Below, piece after piece: positions 1 through 6,321 of a stretch of 7,360 nucleotides of DNA (position 1 is the stretch's first letter; each line of letters opens with the position of its first letter). Where the stretch lies: contig JAYPHU010000064.1 of assembly GCA_038127535.1 (NCBI GenBank), positions 1-7,360 on the forward strand. The letters run 5' to 3'. This stretch comes from JAYPHU01 sp038127535. Its GTDB lineage: Bacteria; Pseudomonadota; Alphaproteobacteria; Rhodospirillales; UBA2165. Below the pieces are notes generated by a model, which was not told the DNA's origin, made no database searches, and was given only the letters and a program-made list of their open reading frames with translations. A program made the translations under genes and the position numbers.

Positions 1-1874
1 ACGTAGTCCATCTCGTAGACGCTTTCGAGCACGTCCGAGATGCCTTTCTTGACCGATTCCGGGGTGATTCCGTGTTCTTCGTTATAAGCCTGCTGCTTGG
101 CGCGGCGCCGGTTGGTCTCGCTGATGGCGTAGTCCAAGGAGTCCGTCATCTTGTCAGCATATAAGATCACCCGGCCGTCCACGTTCCGCGCCGCCCGGCC
201 GATGGTCTGCACCAGGGATGTATTCGAGCGCAGGAAGCCTTCCTTGTCCGCATCCAGGATGGCGACCAGGGCGCATTCCGGGATGTCCAGGCCTTCGCGC
301 AAAAGGTTGATGCCGATCAGCACGTCGAACGCGCCTAAGCGCAGATCGCGGATAATTTCGATCCGCTCTAGCGTGTCGATGTCGGAATGGAGGTAGCGCA
401 CCCGGATGCCGGCCTCGTGCATGTACTCGGTCAGGTCCTCGGCCATGCGCTTGGTCAGCGTGGTGACCAGCACCCGTTCCCCCCGTTCGGCGCAGCCCCG
501 GGCTTCCGCCAGTAGATCATCCACCTGGGTGGCGACCGGGCGGACGATGCATTCCGGATCGATCAGCCCGGTGGGCCGCACCACCTGTTCGACGAAGACG
601 CCGCTGGTGGCCTCCATCTCCCACGGACCGGGCGTGGCGGAGACGAACACGGTCTGTGGGCGCATATGGTCCCATTCCTCGAACTTGAGGGGCCGGTTGT
701 CGACGCAGGACGGCAGACGGAAGCCGAACTCGGCCAGGGTTGATTTGCGGTTATAATCGCCCCGGTACATGCCGCCGACCTGGGGCACGGTGACATGGCT
801 CTCATCGACGATGAGGAGCGCGTTTTCCGGCAGGTATTCAAACAGCGTCGGCGGCGGCTCACCGGGATTGCGCCCCGTCAGATAGCGGGAATAGTTCTCG
901 ATCCCGGCGCAGTGCCCTGTGGTTTCCAGCATCTCCAGATCAAAGGTGGTACGTTCCTCGATGCGTTGGGCTTCTAGCAACTTGCCCTCTTTTTCGAACC
1001 AGGCGATCTGCTCTTTGAGCTCCGCCTTAATCTTGGGGATAGCTTGCTGCAGGGTCGGGCGCGGGGTCACATAGTGGCTGGCCGGATAGACGGTGATCTG
1101 GTCCAGGGTGGCGACCTTCTCCCCGGTCAGTGGATCAATTTCCCAGATCGCCTCCACCTCGTCGCCGAACAGGCTCAGCCGCCAGGCCCGGTCCTCCAGG
1201 TGGGACGGGAAGATTTCCACCACGTCGCCGCGCACCCGGAAGGTACCCCGATAAAACGCCGTGTCGTTGCGGGCGTACTGCAGCTCGACGAAACGCTTTA
1301 GCAGATCGTTGCGGTTGATCGTGTCGCCGGGTTTGATCTTCACCGTCATCTGGGCGTAGGTCTCCACTCCGCCGATGCCGTAGATGCAGGAGACACTGGC
1401 GACGATCACCACATCCTTGCGTTCCAACAGCGCGCGGGTGGCGGAATGGCGCATCCGGTCGATCTGCTCGTTGATGGACGCGTCCTTCTCAATATAGGTG
1501 TCGGTCCGGGGGACGTAGGCCTCCGGCTGGTAGTAGTCATAGTACGAGACGAAGTACTCGACCGAGTTCTCCGGAAAGAACTCCTTCATCTCGCCGTAGA
1601 GCTGCGCGGCCAGGGTCTTGTTAGGGGCCAGCACCAGCGTCGGCCGGTCCAGAGTCTGGATCACATGGGCCATGGTGAAGGTCTTGCCCGACCCGGTGAC
1701 GCCCAGCAGCACCTGATCCTTGTCGCCTTGTCTCAGCCCGGCCACCAGGTCTTCGATGGCCCGGGGCTGATCGCCGGCCGGCGCGAACGACGAGACGACG
1801 CTCAGCGCCTCCCCCTCGGTGATGGCCGGCTGGGGCACGGGCGTGAATAACGGGGCTTCGGGCATGTCAGGCAT
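1..1874 (-). CDS. uvrB: UvrABC system protein B (excinuclease ABC subunit B), C-terminus off the left edge
   Basis: UvrB receives damaged DNA from UvrA in nucleotide excision repair, verifies the lesion by strand opening, and recruits UvrC for incision. Read on the minus strand, 624 codons fit the family throughout: Walker A GVTGSGKT (58-65), the Tyr-rich beta-hairpin region with YYDYYQPEAY (111-120), DESH of motif II (357-360), VSATPGPWE (411-419), GINLLREGLDIPE (521-533) and motif VI QTIGRAARN (556-564) with its arginine fingers. The frame is open to the left edge at VYEMDY, so only the last part, including the UVR domain that contacts UvrC, is missing; E. coli UvrB is 673 aa. The start is taken as ATG at 1874; a second in-frame ATG lies at 1865 and cannot be excluded. 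Neither has a Shine-Dalgarno, and the bases just upstream are pyrimidines. It is transcribed divergently from the EF-G-like gene. No LexA-type GTTC-N7-GTTC box was seen upstream. Identity is near certain; the exact start is less so. Confidence 0.97.
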   Translation of the reverse strand, partial: MPDMPEAPLFTPVPQPAITEGEALSVVSSFAPAGDQPRAIEDLVAGLRQGDKDQVLLGVTGSGKTFTMAHVIQTLDRPTLVLAPNKTLAAQLYGEMKEFFPENSVEYFVSYYDYYQPEAYVPRTDTYIEKDASINEQIDRMRHSATRALLERKDVVIVASVSCIYGIGGVETYAQMTVKIKPGDTINRNDLLKRFVELQYARNDTAFYRGTFRVRGDVVEIFPSHLEDRAWRLSLFGDEVEAIWEIDPLTGEKVATLDQITVYPASHYVTPRPTLQQAIPKIKAELKEQIAWFEKEGKLLEAQRIEERTTFDLEMLETTGHCAGIENYSRYLTGRNPGEPPPTLFEYLPENALLIVDESHVTVPQVGGMYRGDYNRKSTLAEFGFRLPSCVDNRPLKFEEWDHMRPQTVFVSATPGPWEMEATSGVFVEQVVRPTGLIDPECIVRPVATQVDDLLAEARGCAERGERVLVTTLTKRMAEDLTEYMHEAGIRVRYLHSDIDTLERIEIIRDLRLGAFDVLIGINLLREGLDIPECALVAILDADKEGFLRSNTSLVQTIGRAARNVDGRVILYADKMTDSLDYAISETNRRRAKQQAYNEEHGITPESVKKGISDVLESVYEMDY

Positions 1875-1881
1875 GGGAAGG

Positions 1882-1911
1882 ATTGTAGCGCGCTTACCCC
1901 GCGCTCGTCAT
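1882..1911 (-). promoter_or_regulatory. Putative sigma-70-type promoter of uvrB, close enough to give a leaderless mRNA
   Basis: On the minus strand, ATGACG (1911-1906) and TACAAT (1887-1882) are separated by 18 bp. They match TTGACA at four and TATAAT at five of six positions. Only seven bases (CCTTCCC) separate the -10 box from the ATG at 1874, so transcription would begin at or one base before the start codon. This agrees with the absence of a Shine-Dalgarno. If transcription began slightly later, the ATG at 1865 would be the first codon used. Seen in sequence; function is inferred. Confidence 0.45.
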
Positions 1912-1941
1912 GACCCTATGTGGCCGCCTCTCTCCTTCTTC

Positions 1942-2015
1942 CGTCATCCACGGGCTTGACCCGTGGATCCATCTTTTTCGGCACTTGGATACCCGGATCA
2001 AGTCCGGGCATGACG
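1942..2015. repeat. Dispersed palindromic repeat: two inverted 30-nt arms, each a hairpin
   Basis: Arm A (1942-1971) and the reverse complement of arm B (1986-2015) match at 24 of 30 positions; both begin CGTCAT and end ATCCA, with 14 bases between them. Each arm is itself a stem-loop. In arm A, ATCCACGGG and CCCGTGGAT form a perfect 9-bp stem around CTTGA. In arm B the stem closes around TCAAG with one imperfect pair (A1991 and C2009; G-U on the minus-strand transcript). All six differences between the arms fall in three paired positions that keep pairing. Known context: elements of this kind are scattered through alphaproteobacterial genomes and, translated, give MPGLDPGI-like peptides, as happens here on the minus strand. 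Copy number in this genome cannot be seen. Confidence 0.85.
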
Positions 2016-2046
2016 AAAGTGGGAGTCGCGGGCGGTGTTTTTACCT

Positions 2047-2074
2047 TTGACTCCCGGAACAAGAGGATTACCCT
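2047..2074 (+). promoter_or_regulatory. Weak candidate promoter for the EF-G-like gene
   Basis: TTGACT (2047-2052) matches the -35 consensus at five of six bases. It is followed after 16 bp by TACCCT (2069-2074), a poor -10 that keeps only the first two bases and the last T. Transcription from here would give a leader of roughly 75-80 nt. No better rightward pair was found in the intergenic region, but the -10 is weak enough that the true promoter could be elsewhere. Confidence 0.3.
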
Positions 2075-2146
2075 TTCGGATAAGGTGGCGCGTGGCGTGA
2101 TTAGCGGCGCAAGACCGCCAAAAGACGAAAAAAACATCAGCATTCT

Positions 2147-2161
2147 GGGAGGACTATTGTG
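2147..2161 (+). promoter_or_regulatory. Strong Shine-Dalgarno deciding a GTG start
   Basis: GGGAGGA (2147-2153) is followed by a 5-nt spacer and GTG at 2159-2161. This strong ribosome binding site fixes the start of the EF-G-like protein at a non-ATG codon, and the protein's family similarity begins soon after (GPRCAAIVGPY). Confidence 0.8.
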
Positions 2162-4183
2162 GCCAGCAAGCAACCCTCCGGTCCCCGGTGCGCCGCCATC
2201 GTCGGGCCGTATCTCAGCGGAAAAACAACCCTTCTCGAAGCGATCCTGAACCTCGCCGGCGCGACCAGCCGCAAGGGTAGCGTGACCGAGGGCAACTCGG
2301 TCGGCGACAGCTCGCCGGAGGCCCGCAAGCACAGCATGAGCGTCGAAGCCAACGTGGCCACCGCCGACTATCTGGGCGAGGAATGGACCTTTATCGACGC
2401 ACCGGGATCTGTGGAGCTCATTCACGAAGCCGACTGCGCATTGGCCGTTGTCGATGCCGCCGTGGTGGTGGTGGAGCCGGGCATGGACAAGGCTCTCGCC
2501 GCGACCCGCATGATCCGGGATCTGGACAACGAGGGCATCCCTTACGCCATCTTCATCAACAAGATGGACGGCGCGGAAGCCCATGTGAAGGAAAGCTTCG
2601 AAGCTCTGCAAAGCCTGACCGAACGGCCGTTGGTGCTGCGAGAAATTCCGATCCGCGACGGCGAGGAAATCACCGGGTTCGTGGACTTGGTGAGCCAGCG
2701 GGCCTTCGCCTACAAGGAGGGCGGGCCGTCGGATTTGATTGAGCTGCCGGGGGACCTGTCCGGCCGGACGGAAGAAGAGCGGACGGTGCTGTTGGAGTCC
2801 CTGGCCGACTTCAATGACGAGCTTCTGGAGAAACTGCTGGAAGACGTCGTGCCAGATACGTCGGAGGTTTATGAGAACCTGTCCAAGGATTTACAGGACG
2901 CCTCCATCGTGCCGGTGTTCTTCGGCTCCGCCCTCAATGACCAGGGCATCAACCGGCTGATGAAGTTCTTCCGCCACGAAGCGCCGGAGGTGGCGCAGAC
3001 CGCGGAACGGCTGGGCATCGATGCCGCCGGTGATGCGCTGGCCACCGTATTCAAAATCAACAACGGCGCCCAGGCCGGCAAACTGTCCATCGCGCGCGTG
3101 TGGCGGGGGAAGATTGCCGACGGAGCGACCCTCAACGGCGTGCGCGTCAGCGGCATGTACAAGATGCTGGGCGCGAAGCAGAACAAGATCGCCGAGGCCG
3201 CAGTCGGCGAAGTGGTGGCGCTCGGCCGCATGGACGAGGTCAAAGCCGGTGATACGTTGTCGCCATCCGGAGATGTGGCGGGGCCCGAGTTCCCGGATCC
3301 GCCCAAGTCGGTCTATGCCCTGGCGATCCGCGCCGACAAGCGGGACGACGAGGTAAAGATGGCCGACGCGCTGGCCAAGGTGGTCGAGGAAGACCCGTCC
3401 ATCACCTACGGTCCCAACCCGGACACCGGCGAGATGGTGATCCGCGGTCAGGGCGAAACTCATATCAAGATCGTGCTGGAGCGGTTGCAGAACCGCAACA
3501 AGCTGGAGATCGGTTCTCACCTGCCGCAAGTGTCCTACAAGGAAACCATCCGCAAACCCGTGTCCCAGCACGCGCGGCACAAGAAACAATCGGGCGGCCA
3601 CGGCCAATTCGGCGACGTGCATGTGGAAATCAAACCCCTGCCCCGCGGCTCCGGCTTCCAATTCACCGATTCCATCACCGGCGGCGTGGTGCCGAAGCAA
3701 TACATCCCGTCCGTCGAAAACGGGGTGAAAGACTACCTGGATAAGGGCCCGCTGGGCTTCCCGGTGGTCGATATTTCGGTGGAACTGACCGATGGGCAGT
3801 ATCACGCGGTCGACAGTTCCGATCAGGCATTCCGTACCGCCGGATCGCTCGCCATGCGCGAGGGCATGCCCAATGCCAGTCCGGTTCTTCTAGAGCCGAT
3901 CTTCCACATCACCGTTTCCACGCCCACGGATTTCACGTCGCGGGTGCAACGGGTGATCAGCGGTCGGCGCGGCCAAATCCTGGGCTTCGAGCCGAAGGAC
4001 GGCTGGATCGGCTGGGATGAGGTGCAGGCCCATATGCCGGAATCGGAAACCCTCGATCTGATCAACGAATTGCGCTCCCTCAGCCAGGGCACGGCGTCGT
4101 TCGAGATGGCGTTTGACCGCTTGCAGGAGTTCACCGGCAAGGAAGCCGATGAGGTTGTCTCACAACGGGCCGGCGCGGGTTAA
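2159..4183 (+). CDS. Elongation factor G-like GTPase (EF-G paralogue, FusA2-type)
   Basis: A 674-aa translational GTPase with the five-domain EF-G plan; canonical EF-G is about 690-700 aa. Seen: P-loop GPYLSGKT (16-23), G3 DAPGS (80-84), G4 NKMD (134-137), G5 GSA (256-258), a G'-like insertion between G4 and G5, domain II about 290-370, domain III about 385-455, domain IV from QSGGHGQFGDV (477-487) with the tip segment YHAVDSSDQAF (548-558), and domain V from about 576 with GRRGQILGF (602-610). It departs from housekeeping EF-G at the switches: ERGITI of switch I reads KHSMSV (57-62), and the DTPGH histidine used in GTP hydrolysis is Ser84. These changes resemble the EF-G-like branch found beside true fusA in alphaproteobacteria, so it is probably not the main translocase, and no rpsL, rpsG or tuf genes are next to it. 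Role in translocation, recycling or stress is unknown. GTG start with strong Shine-Dalgarno. Family assignment is secure; function is not. Confidence 0.93.
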   Translation: MASKQPSGPRCAAIVGPYLSGKTTLLEAILNLAGATSRKGSVTEGNSVGDSSPEARKHSMSVEANVATADYLGEEWTFIDAPGSVELIHEADCALAVVDAAVVVVEPGMDKALAATRMIRDLDNEGIPYAIFINKMDGAEAHVKESFEALQSLTERPLVLREIPIRDGEEITGFVDLVSQRAFAYKEGGPSDLIELPGDLSGRTEEERTVLLESLADFNDELLEKLLEDVVPDTSEVYENLSKDLQDASIVPVFFGSALNDQGINRLMKFFRHEAPEVAQTAERLGIDAAGDALATVFKINNGAQAGKLSIARVWRGKIADGATLNGVRVSGMYKMLGAKQNKIAEAAVGEVVALGRMDEVKAGDTLSPSGDVAGPEFPDPPKSVYALAIRADKRDDEVKMADALAKVVEEDPSITYGPNPDTGEMVIRGQGETHIKIVLERLQNRNKLEIGSHLPQVSYKETIRKPVSQHARHKKQSGGHGQFGDVHVEIKPLPRGSGFQFTDSITGGVVPKQYIPSVENGVKDYLDKGPLGFPVVDISVELTDGQYHAVDSSDQAFRTAGSLAMREGMPNASPVLLEPIFHITVSTPTDFTSRVQRVISGRRGQILGFEPKDGWIGWDEVQAHMPESETLDLINELRSLSQGTASFEMAFDRLQEFTGKEADEVVSQRAGAG

Positions 4184-4194
4184 CCCGCCCGGCC
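4168..4194 (+). terminator. GC-rich hairpin enclosing the EF-G-like stop codon; no U-tract
   Basis: GGCCGG (4168-4173), bulged C4174, and GCGGG (4175-4179) pair with CCCGC (4184-4188) and CCGGCC (4189-4194). This makes an 11-bp stem with one bulge and a TTAA loop. The stop codon TAA (4181-4183) lies in the loop. The next bases (ACACTATCTACC) are not T-rich, so this is not a classical intrinsic terminator. It may stabilise the 3' end, cause partial termination before the downstream cassette, or be incidental. The structure is seen; its role is inferred. Confidence 0.45.
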
Positions 4195-4214
4195 ACACTA
4201 TCTACCCATACGAA

Positions 4215-4231
4215 TAAGGAGCATCTAAATG
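4215..4231 (+). promoter_or_regulatory. Shine-Dalgarno and ATG start of the FAH-family gene
   Basis: TAAGGAG (4215-4221) is followed by a 7-nt spacer and ATG at 4229. This is the strongest ribosome binding site of the rightward cassette and fits a first gene with independent, efficient initiation. Confidence 0.8.
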
Positions 4232-5140
4232 GGGTCTTTTCGCTTACTGTCCTACGCCAACGCCGACGGACAAACCAAACCCGGCGTCGGCGTCGGAGAT
4301 TTCATGTTCGATATCCAGGCCGAAATGGCGATCCACGCCGCCGGTCAAAACGTCTATCGCAATGTCGATGAAATCCTGGACGATTGGGCCAACGCCAAGC
4401 CGCTACTCTCCAAGATCGCCGAAAACCCGTCGACAAAGGCGACCAAACTGGCGGACGCGACTTTGCGCCAGCCGATCCAGCGGCCGGGCGCTATCTATTG
4501 CGCGGCGGCCAACTACTATGACCATGCCCGCGAGATGGGTAACGAGATCGATAAAAGTGCGCTCCTGCCCTATTTCTTCGTGAAGGCCAGCTCATCCATC
4601 ATCGGCCCGAATGAACAGATCAAACTGCCCCTTGCGCATTCCGAAAAGTTCGACTGGGAGGTGGAGATAGCCGCCGTCGTCGGCACCGCCGCCAAGGACC
4701 TGACGTTGGACAATGCGCTGTCGTGCATTGCTGGCTATACCATCATGAACGACCTGTCGGCCCGGGATCACGCGCGGCGCACCGACTGGCCCTTCGGCAT
4801 GGACTGGATGGAACATAAGACGTTCGAGACCTCCGCCCCCATGGGCCCGTGGATCGTGTTGGCGGAGGACGTGCCCGATATCCAATCGGTCGATCTAAAG
4901 ACCTGGATCAGCGGTGATCTCAAACAGGACTCCACCTCCGAACAGATGGTGTTCTCTGTCGCCGAGCAGATCGTGCATCTGACCAAACAGTTGACCCTGA
5001 AGCCCGGCGATGTGATCGCCACCGGTACCTGCGCCGGCGTGGGCGCGGCGTCGAGCACGTTCCTCGAGCCCGGCAACGACATCAAGATGGAGGTCGAACA
5101 TATCGGCGTCCTGACCAATCCGGTGGGCGCCCGCGACTAA
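4229..5140 (+). CDS. Fumarylacetoacetate hydrolase (FAH) family protein
   Basis: A 303-aa cytoplasmic enzyme of the FAH superfamily, whose members hydrolyse or decarboxylate acylpyruvates and related oxo acids, or isomerise and hydrate dienoates, using a divalent metal. Seen: AIYCAAANYYDHA (88-100, the family's NYxDHA), PYFFVKASSSIIGP (114-127), the metal-site motif DWEVEIA (142-148) with Glu144 and Glu146, GYTIMNDLSARD (169-180) with the third ligand Asp175, HKTFETSAPMGPWIV (196-210), and LKPGDVIATGTCAGVG (257-272). In most relatives the last motif reads GTPxGVG; here the proline is Cys268. The length suits the family's 2-hydroxyhepta-2,4-diene-1,7-dioate isomerase/acylpyruvase-like members. 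Its stop is 18 bp before the luciferase-like gene, so they are probably co-transcribed. The upstream EF-G-like gene ends 45 bp away. Family certain; substrate cannot be read, and hydratase, hydrolase and decarboxylase activities are all possible. Confidence 0.93.
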   Translation: MGSFRLLSYANADGQTKPGVGVGDFMFDIQAEMAIHAAGQNVYRNVDEILDDWANAKPLLSKIAENPSTKATKLADATLRQPIQRPGAIYCAAANYYDHAREMGNEIDKSALLPYFFVKASSSIIGPNEQIKLPLAHSEKFDWEVEIAAVVGTAAKDLTLDNALSCIAGYTIMNDLSARDHARRTDWPFGMDWMEHKTFETSAPMGPWIVLAEDVPDIQSVDLKTWISGDLKQDSTSEQMVFSVAEQIVHLTKQLTLKPGDVIATGTCAGVGAASSTFLEPGNDIKMEVEHIGVLTNPVGARD

Positions 5141-5158
5141 CGCGAGGGCATTTAGGTC

Positions 5159-6313
5159 ATGAGCGGTGCGACCCTCCGCTTCGGCGCCTTTATCGGGCCT
5201 CATCATGCCACGGATGAGAACCCGACCCTGGCGATCGAACGGGATCTGCAACTGGTGCAGCATCTGGACGAGCTGGACTTCGACGAAGTCTGGATCGGGG
5301 AGCATCATTCCGGTGGATTCGAGATCGTCCCCGCGCCGGAGATTTTCCTGGCCGCCGCCGCCGAGCGGACCAAGCATATCCGGCTCGGCACCGGCGTGAA
5401 GTCCCTGCCCTATTACCATCCGTATGTGATCGCCGATCAGCTCGTGTTCCTGGATCATTTGACGAGGGGGCGGGTGATGTTCGGCGCAGGGCCGGGCGCG
5501 CTGCCGTCGGACGCCTATCAGATGGGCGTCGATGTGGCCCATTCCCGCCGCCGCTTGATGGAAGGGTTGGACGCCATCATTCCCCTGATGAAGGGGGAAA
5601 CAGTCACCATGCAAACCGACTGGTTCACGCTGGAGAACGCCAAGCTGCAGATGGCGAGCTATACCCAGCCGATGATGGAGCTGGCGGTGACATCCATCCG
5701 TTCGCCGTCCGGTGCGGAGGCGGCGGGCAAGCATGGCGGCGGATTGCTAGTCCTGGGTGGGATTTCCGACGAGGCATTGGCCAATCAGACCGCCAACTGG
5801 CAGGTCTGCGAGGAAACGGCGGCCAGGCACGGCCAAACTGTGGACCGGCGCAACTGGCGCATCACCGTGATGATGCACCTAGCCGAGACTAGGGAACAAG
5901 CCCGGGCCGAGGTGGAGTTCGGCATCCACAAATGGGTTCAGTATTCAAGGGACGTGCTTCCCAACTCCCCGTTCCCCGAAGATGTTGCCGATCCGGTCGG
6001 CTGGGGGATTGAGAACAAGCTGCTGTTGATCGGCACGCCGGATGACGCCATATCCGAGATCGAGCGAGCGCAAAGGATCACCGGCGGCTTCGGCGTGTTC
6101 CTGGCCTTCGCCCACAATTTCGCCGACTGGGGCCCGGCGCAGCGGTCCTACGAGATGTTCGCTCGCTATGTGATGCCCCGCTTTAAGGGGACCAACGTCC
6201 CACGCGTGGACAGCTACAACGCCGCAAAAGACCGCCACGACGGCATTCGCAAGGATTTCAATGCCGCCGTCGATGTGGCCAAGGCGGCCTATCAAAAGAC
6301 TAACAAGGACTGA
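5159..6313 (+). CDS. LLM-class flavin-dependent oxidoreductase (bacterial luciferase-like monooxygenase)
   Basis: A 384-aa TIM-barrel flavin monooxygenase of the bacterial luciferase family. Such enzymes use reduced flavin, usually from a separate reductase, to insert oxygen into ketones, terpenes or sulfonates. Seen: FDEVWIGEHHSGGFEIVPAPE (41-61) with the EHH active-site motif at 48-50, AAAAERTKHIRLGTGV (65-80), LDHLTRGRVMFGAGPG (98-113), and a conserved barrel end around LLLIGTPDDAISEIERA (288-304). From memory, the segment GPGALPSDAY (111-120) and the HHSGG motif recall proteins annotated as limonene 1,2-monooxygenase (LimB-like); that similarity does not fix the substrate. The ATG at 5159 has only weak ribosome-binding candidates (GAGGG at 5144-5148, TTAGG at 5152-5156), and its translation may depend on the preceding gene 18 bp upstream. 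The next gene follows after 5 bp. No flavin reductase gene is in the window. Confidence 0.92.
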   Translation: MSGATLRFGAFIGPHHATDENPTLAIERDLQLVQHLDELDFDEVWIGEHHSGGFEIVPAPEIFLAAAAERTKHIRLGTGVKSLPYYHPYVIADQLVFLDHLTRGRVMFGAGPGALPSDAYQMGVDVAHSRRRLMEGLDAIIPLMKGETVTMQTDWFTLENAKLQMASYTQPMMELAVTSIRSPSGAEAAGKHGGGLLVLGGISDEALANQTANWQVCEETAARHGQTVDRRNWRITVMMHLAETREQARAEVEFGIHKWVQYSRDVLPNSPFPEDVADPVGWGIENKLLLIGTPDDAISEIERAQRITGGFGVFLAFAHNFADWGPAQRSYEMFARYVMPRFKGTNVPRVDSYNAAKDRHDGIRKDFNAAVDVAKAAYQKTNKD

Positions 6314-6321
6314 GGCGGGTG
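6305..6321 (+). promoter_or_regulatory. Ribosome binding site and GTG start inside the end of the preceding gene
   Basis: AAGGA (6305-6309) lies within the last codons of the luciferase-like gene, 9 nt before GTG at 6319. The stop of that gene (6311-6313) falls between the two, so translation is probably coupled. GTG is chosen because no ATG lies in frame before the conserved LFTIDDLR segment. Confidence 0.6.

Larger units (their letters stand above)
1875..2158. other. Divergent intergenic region between uvrB and the EF-G-like gene
   Basis: These 284 bp contain no credible gene. They hold the uvrB promoter candidate on the left, the double-hairpin repeat in the middle, a candidate rightward promoter, and an A-rich 5' leader with a clear Shine-Dalgarno. 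The repeat lies 30 bp from the uvrB -35 candidate and 31 bp from the rightward one, so it sits almost exactly between them. Confidence 0.7.

Noticed and set aside
151..1850. Several short plus-strand open frames over the first 1.85 kb
   Set aside because: They are shadows of uvrB, which reads continuously on the minus strand with all helicase motifs.
2109..2135. Small stem (GCGG/CCGC) followed by an A-run in the EF-G-like leader, which reads as a T-run on the minus strand
   Set aside because: The stem is only 4 bp. On the minus strand the T-run precedes the stem, and on the plus strand the stem is followed by A, so it does not act as a terminator in either direction.
1875..2158. LexA (SOS) operator upstream of uvrB
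   Set aside because: I looked for the alphaproteobacterial GTTC-N7-GTTC or GAAC-N7-GAAC pattern and found no match near the promoter.
1916..2611. Open reading frame of 231 codons on the minus strand, ending in the repeat and starting inside the EF-G-like gene
   Set aside because: It is antisense to a certain gene, and its end encodes the MPGLDPGI-type peptide that comes from the dispersed repeat. No domain is recognisable.
2891..3805. Long minus-strand open frame of 304 codons
   Set aside because: It lies wholly antisense to the EF-G-like gene. Such long mirror frames are expected in GC-rich coding DNA, and the peptide is a His/Arg/Gly-rich composition with no known motif.
4195..4228. Promoter for the FAH-family gene
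   Set aside because: TATCTA and TACGAA are faintly -10-like, but no -35 stands at the right distance because the GC-rich hairpin occupies that place.
4895..5734. Minus-strand open frame of 279 codons across the FAH and luciferase-like genes
   Set aside because: It is antisense to two well-supported genes, with low-complexity composition and no ribosome binding evidence.
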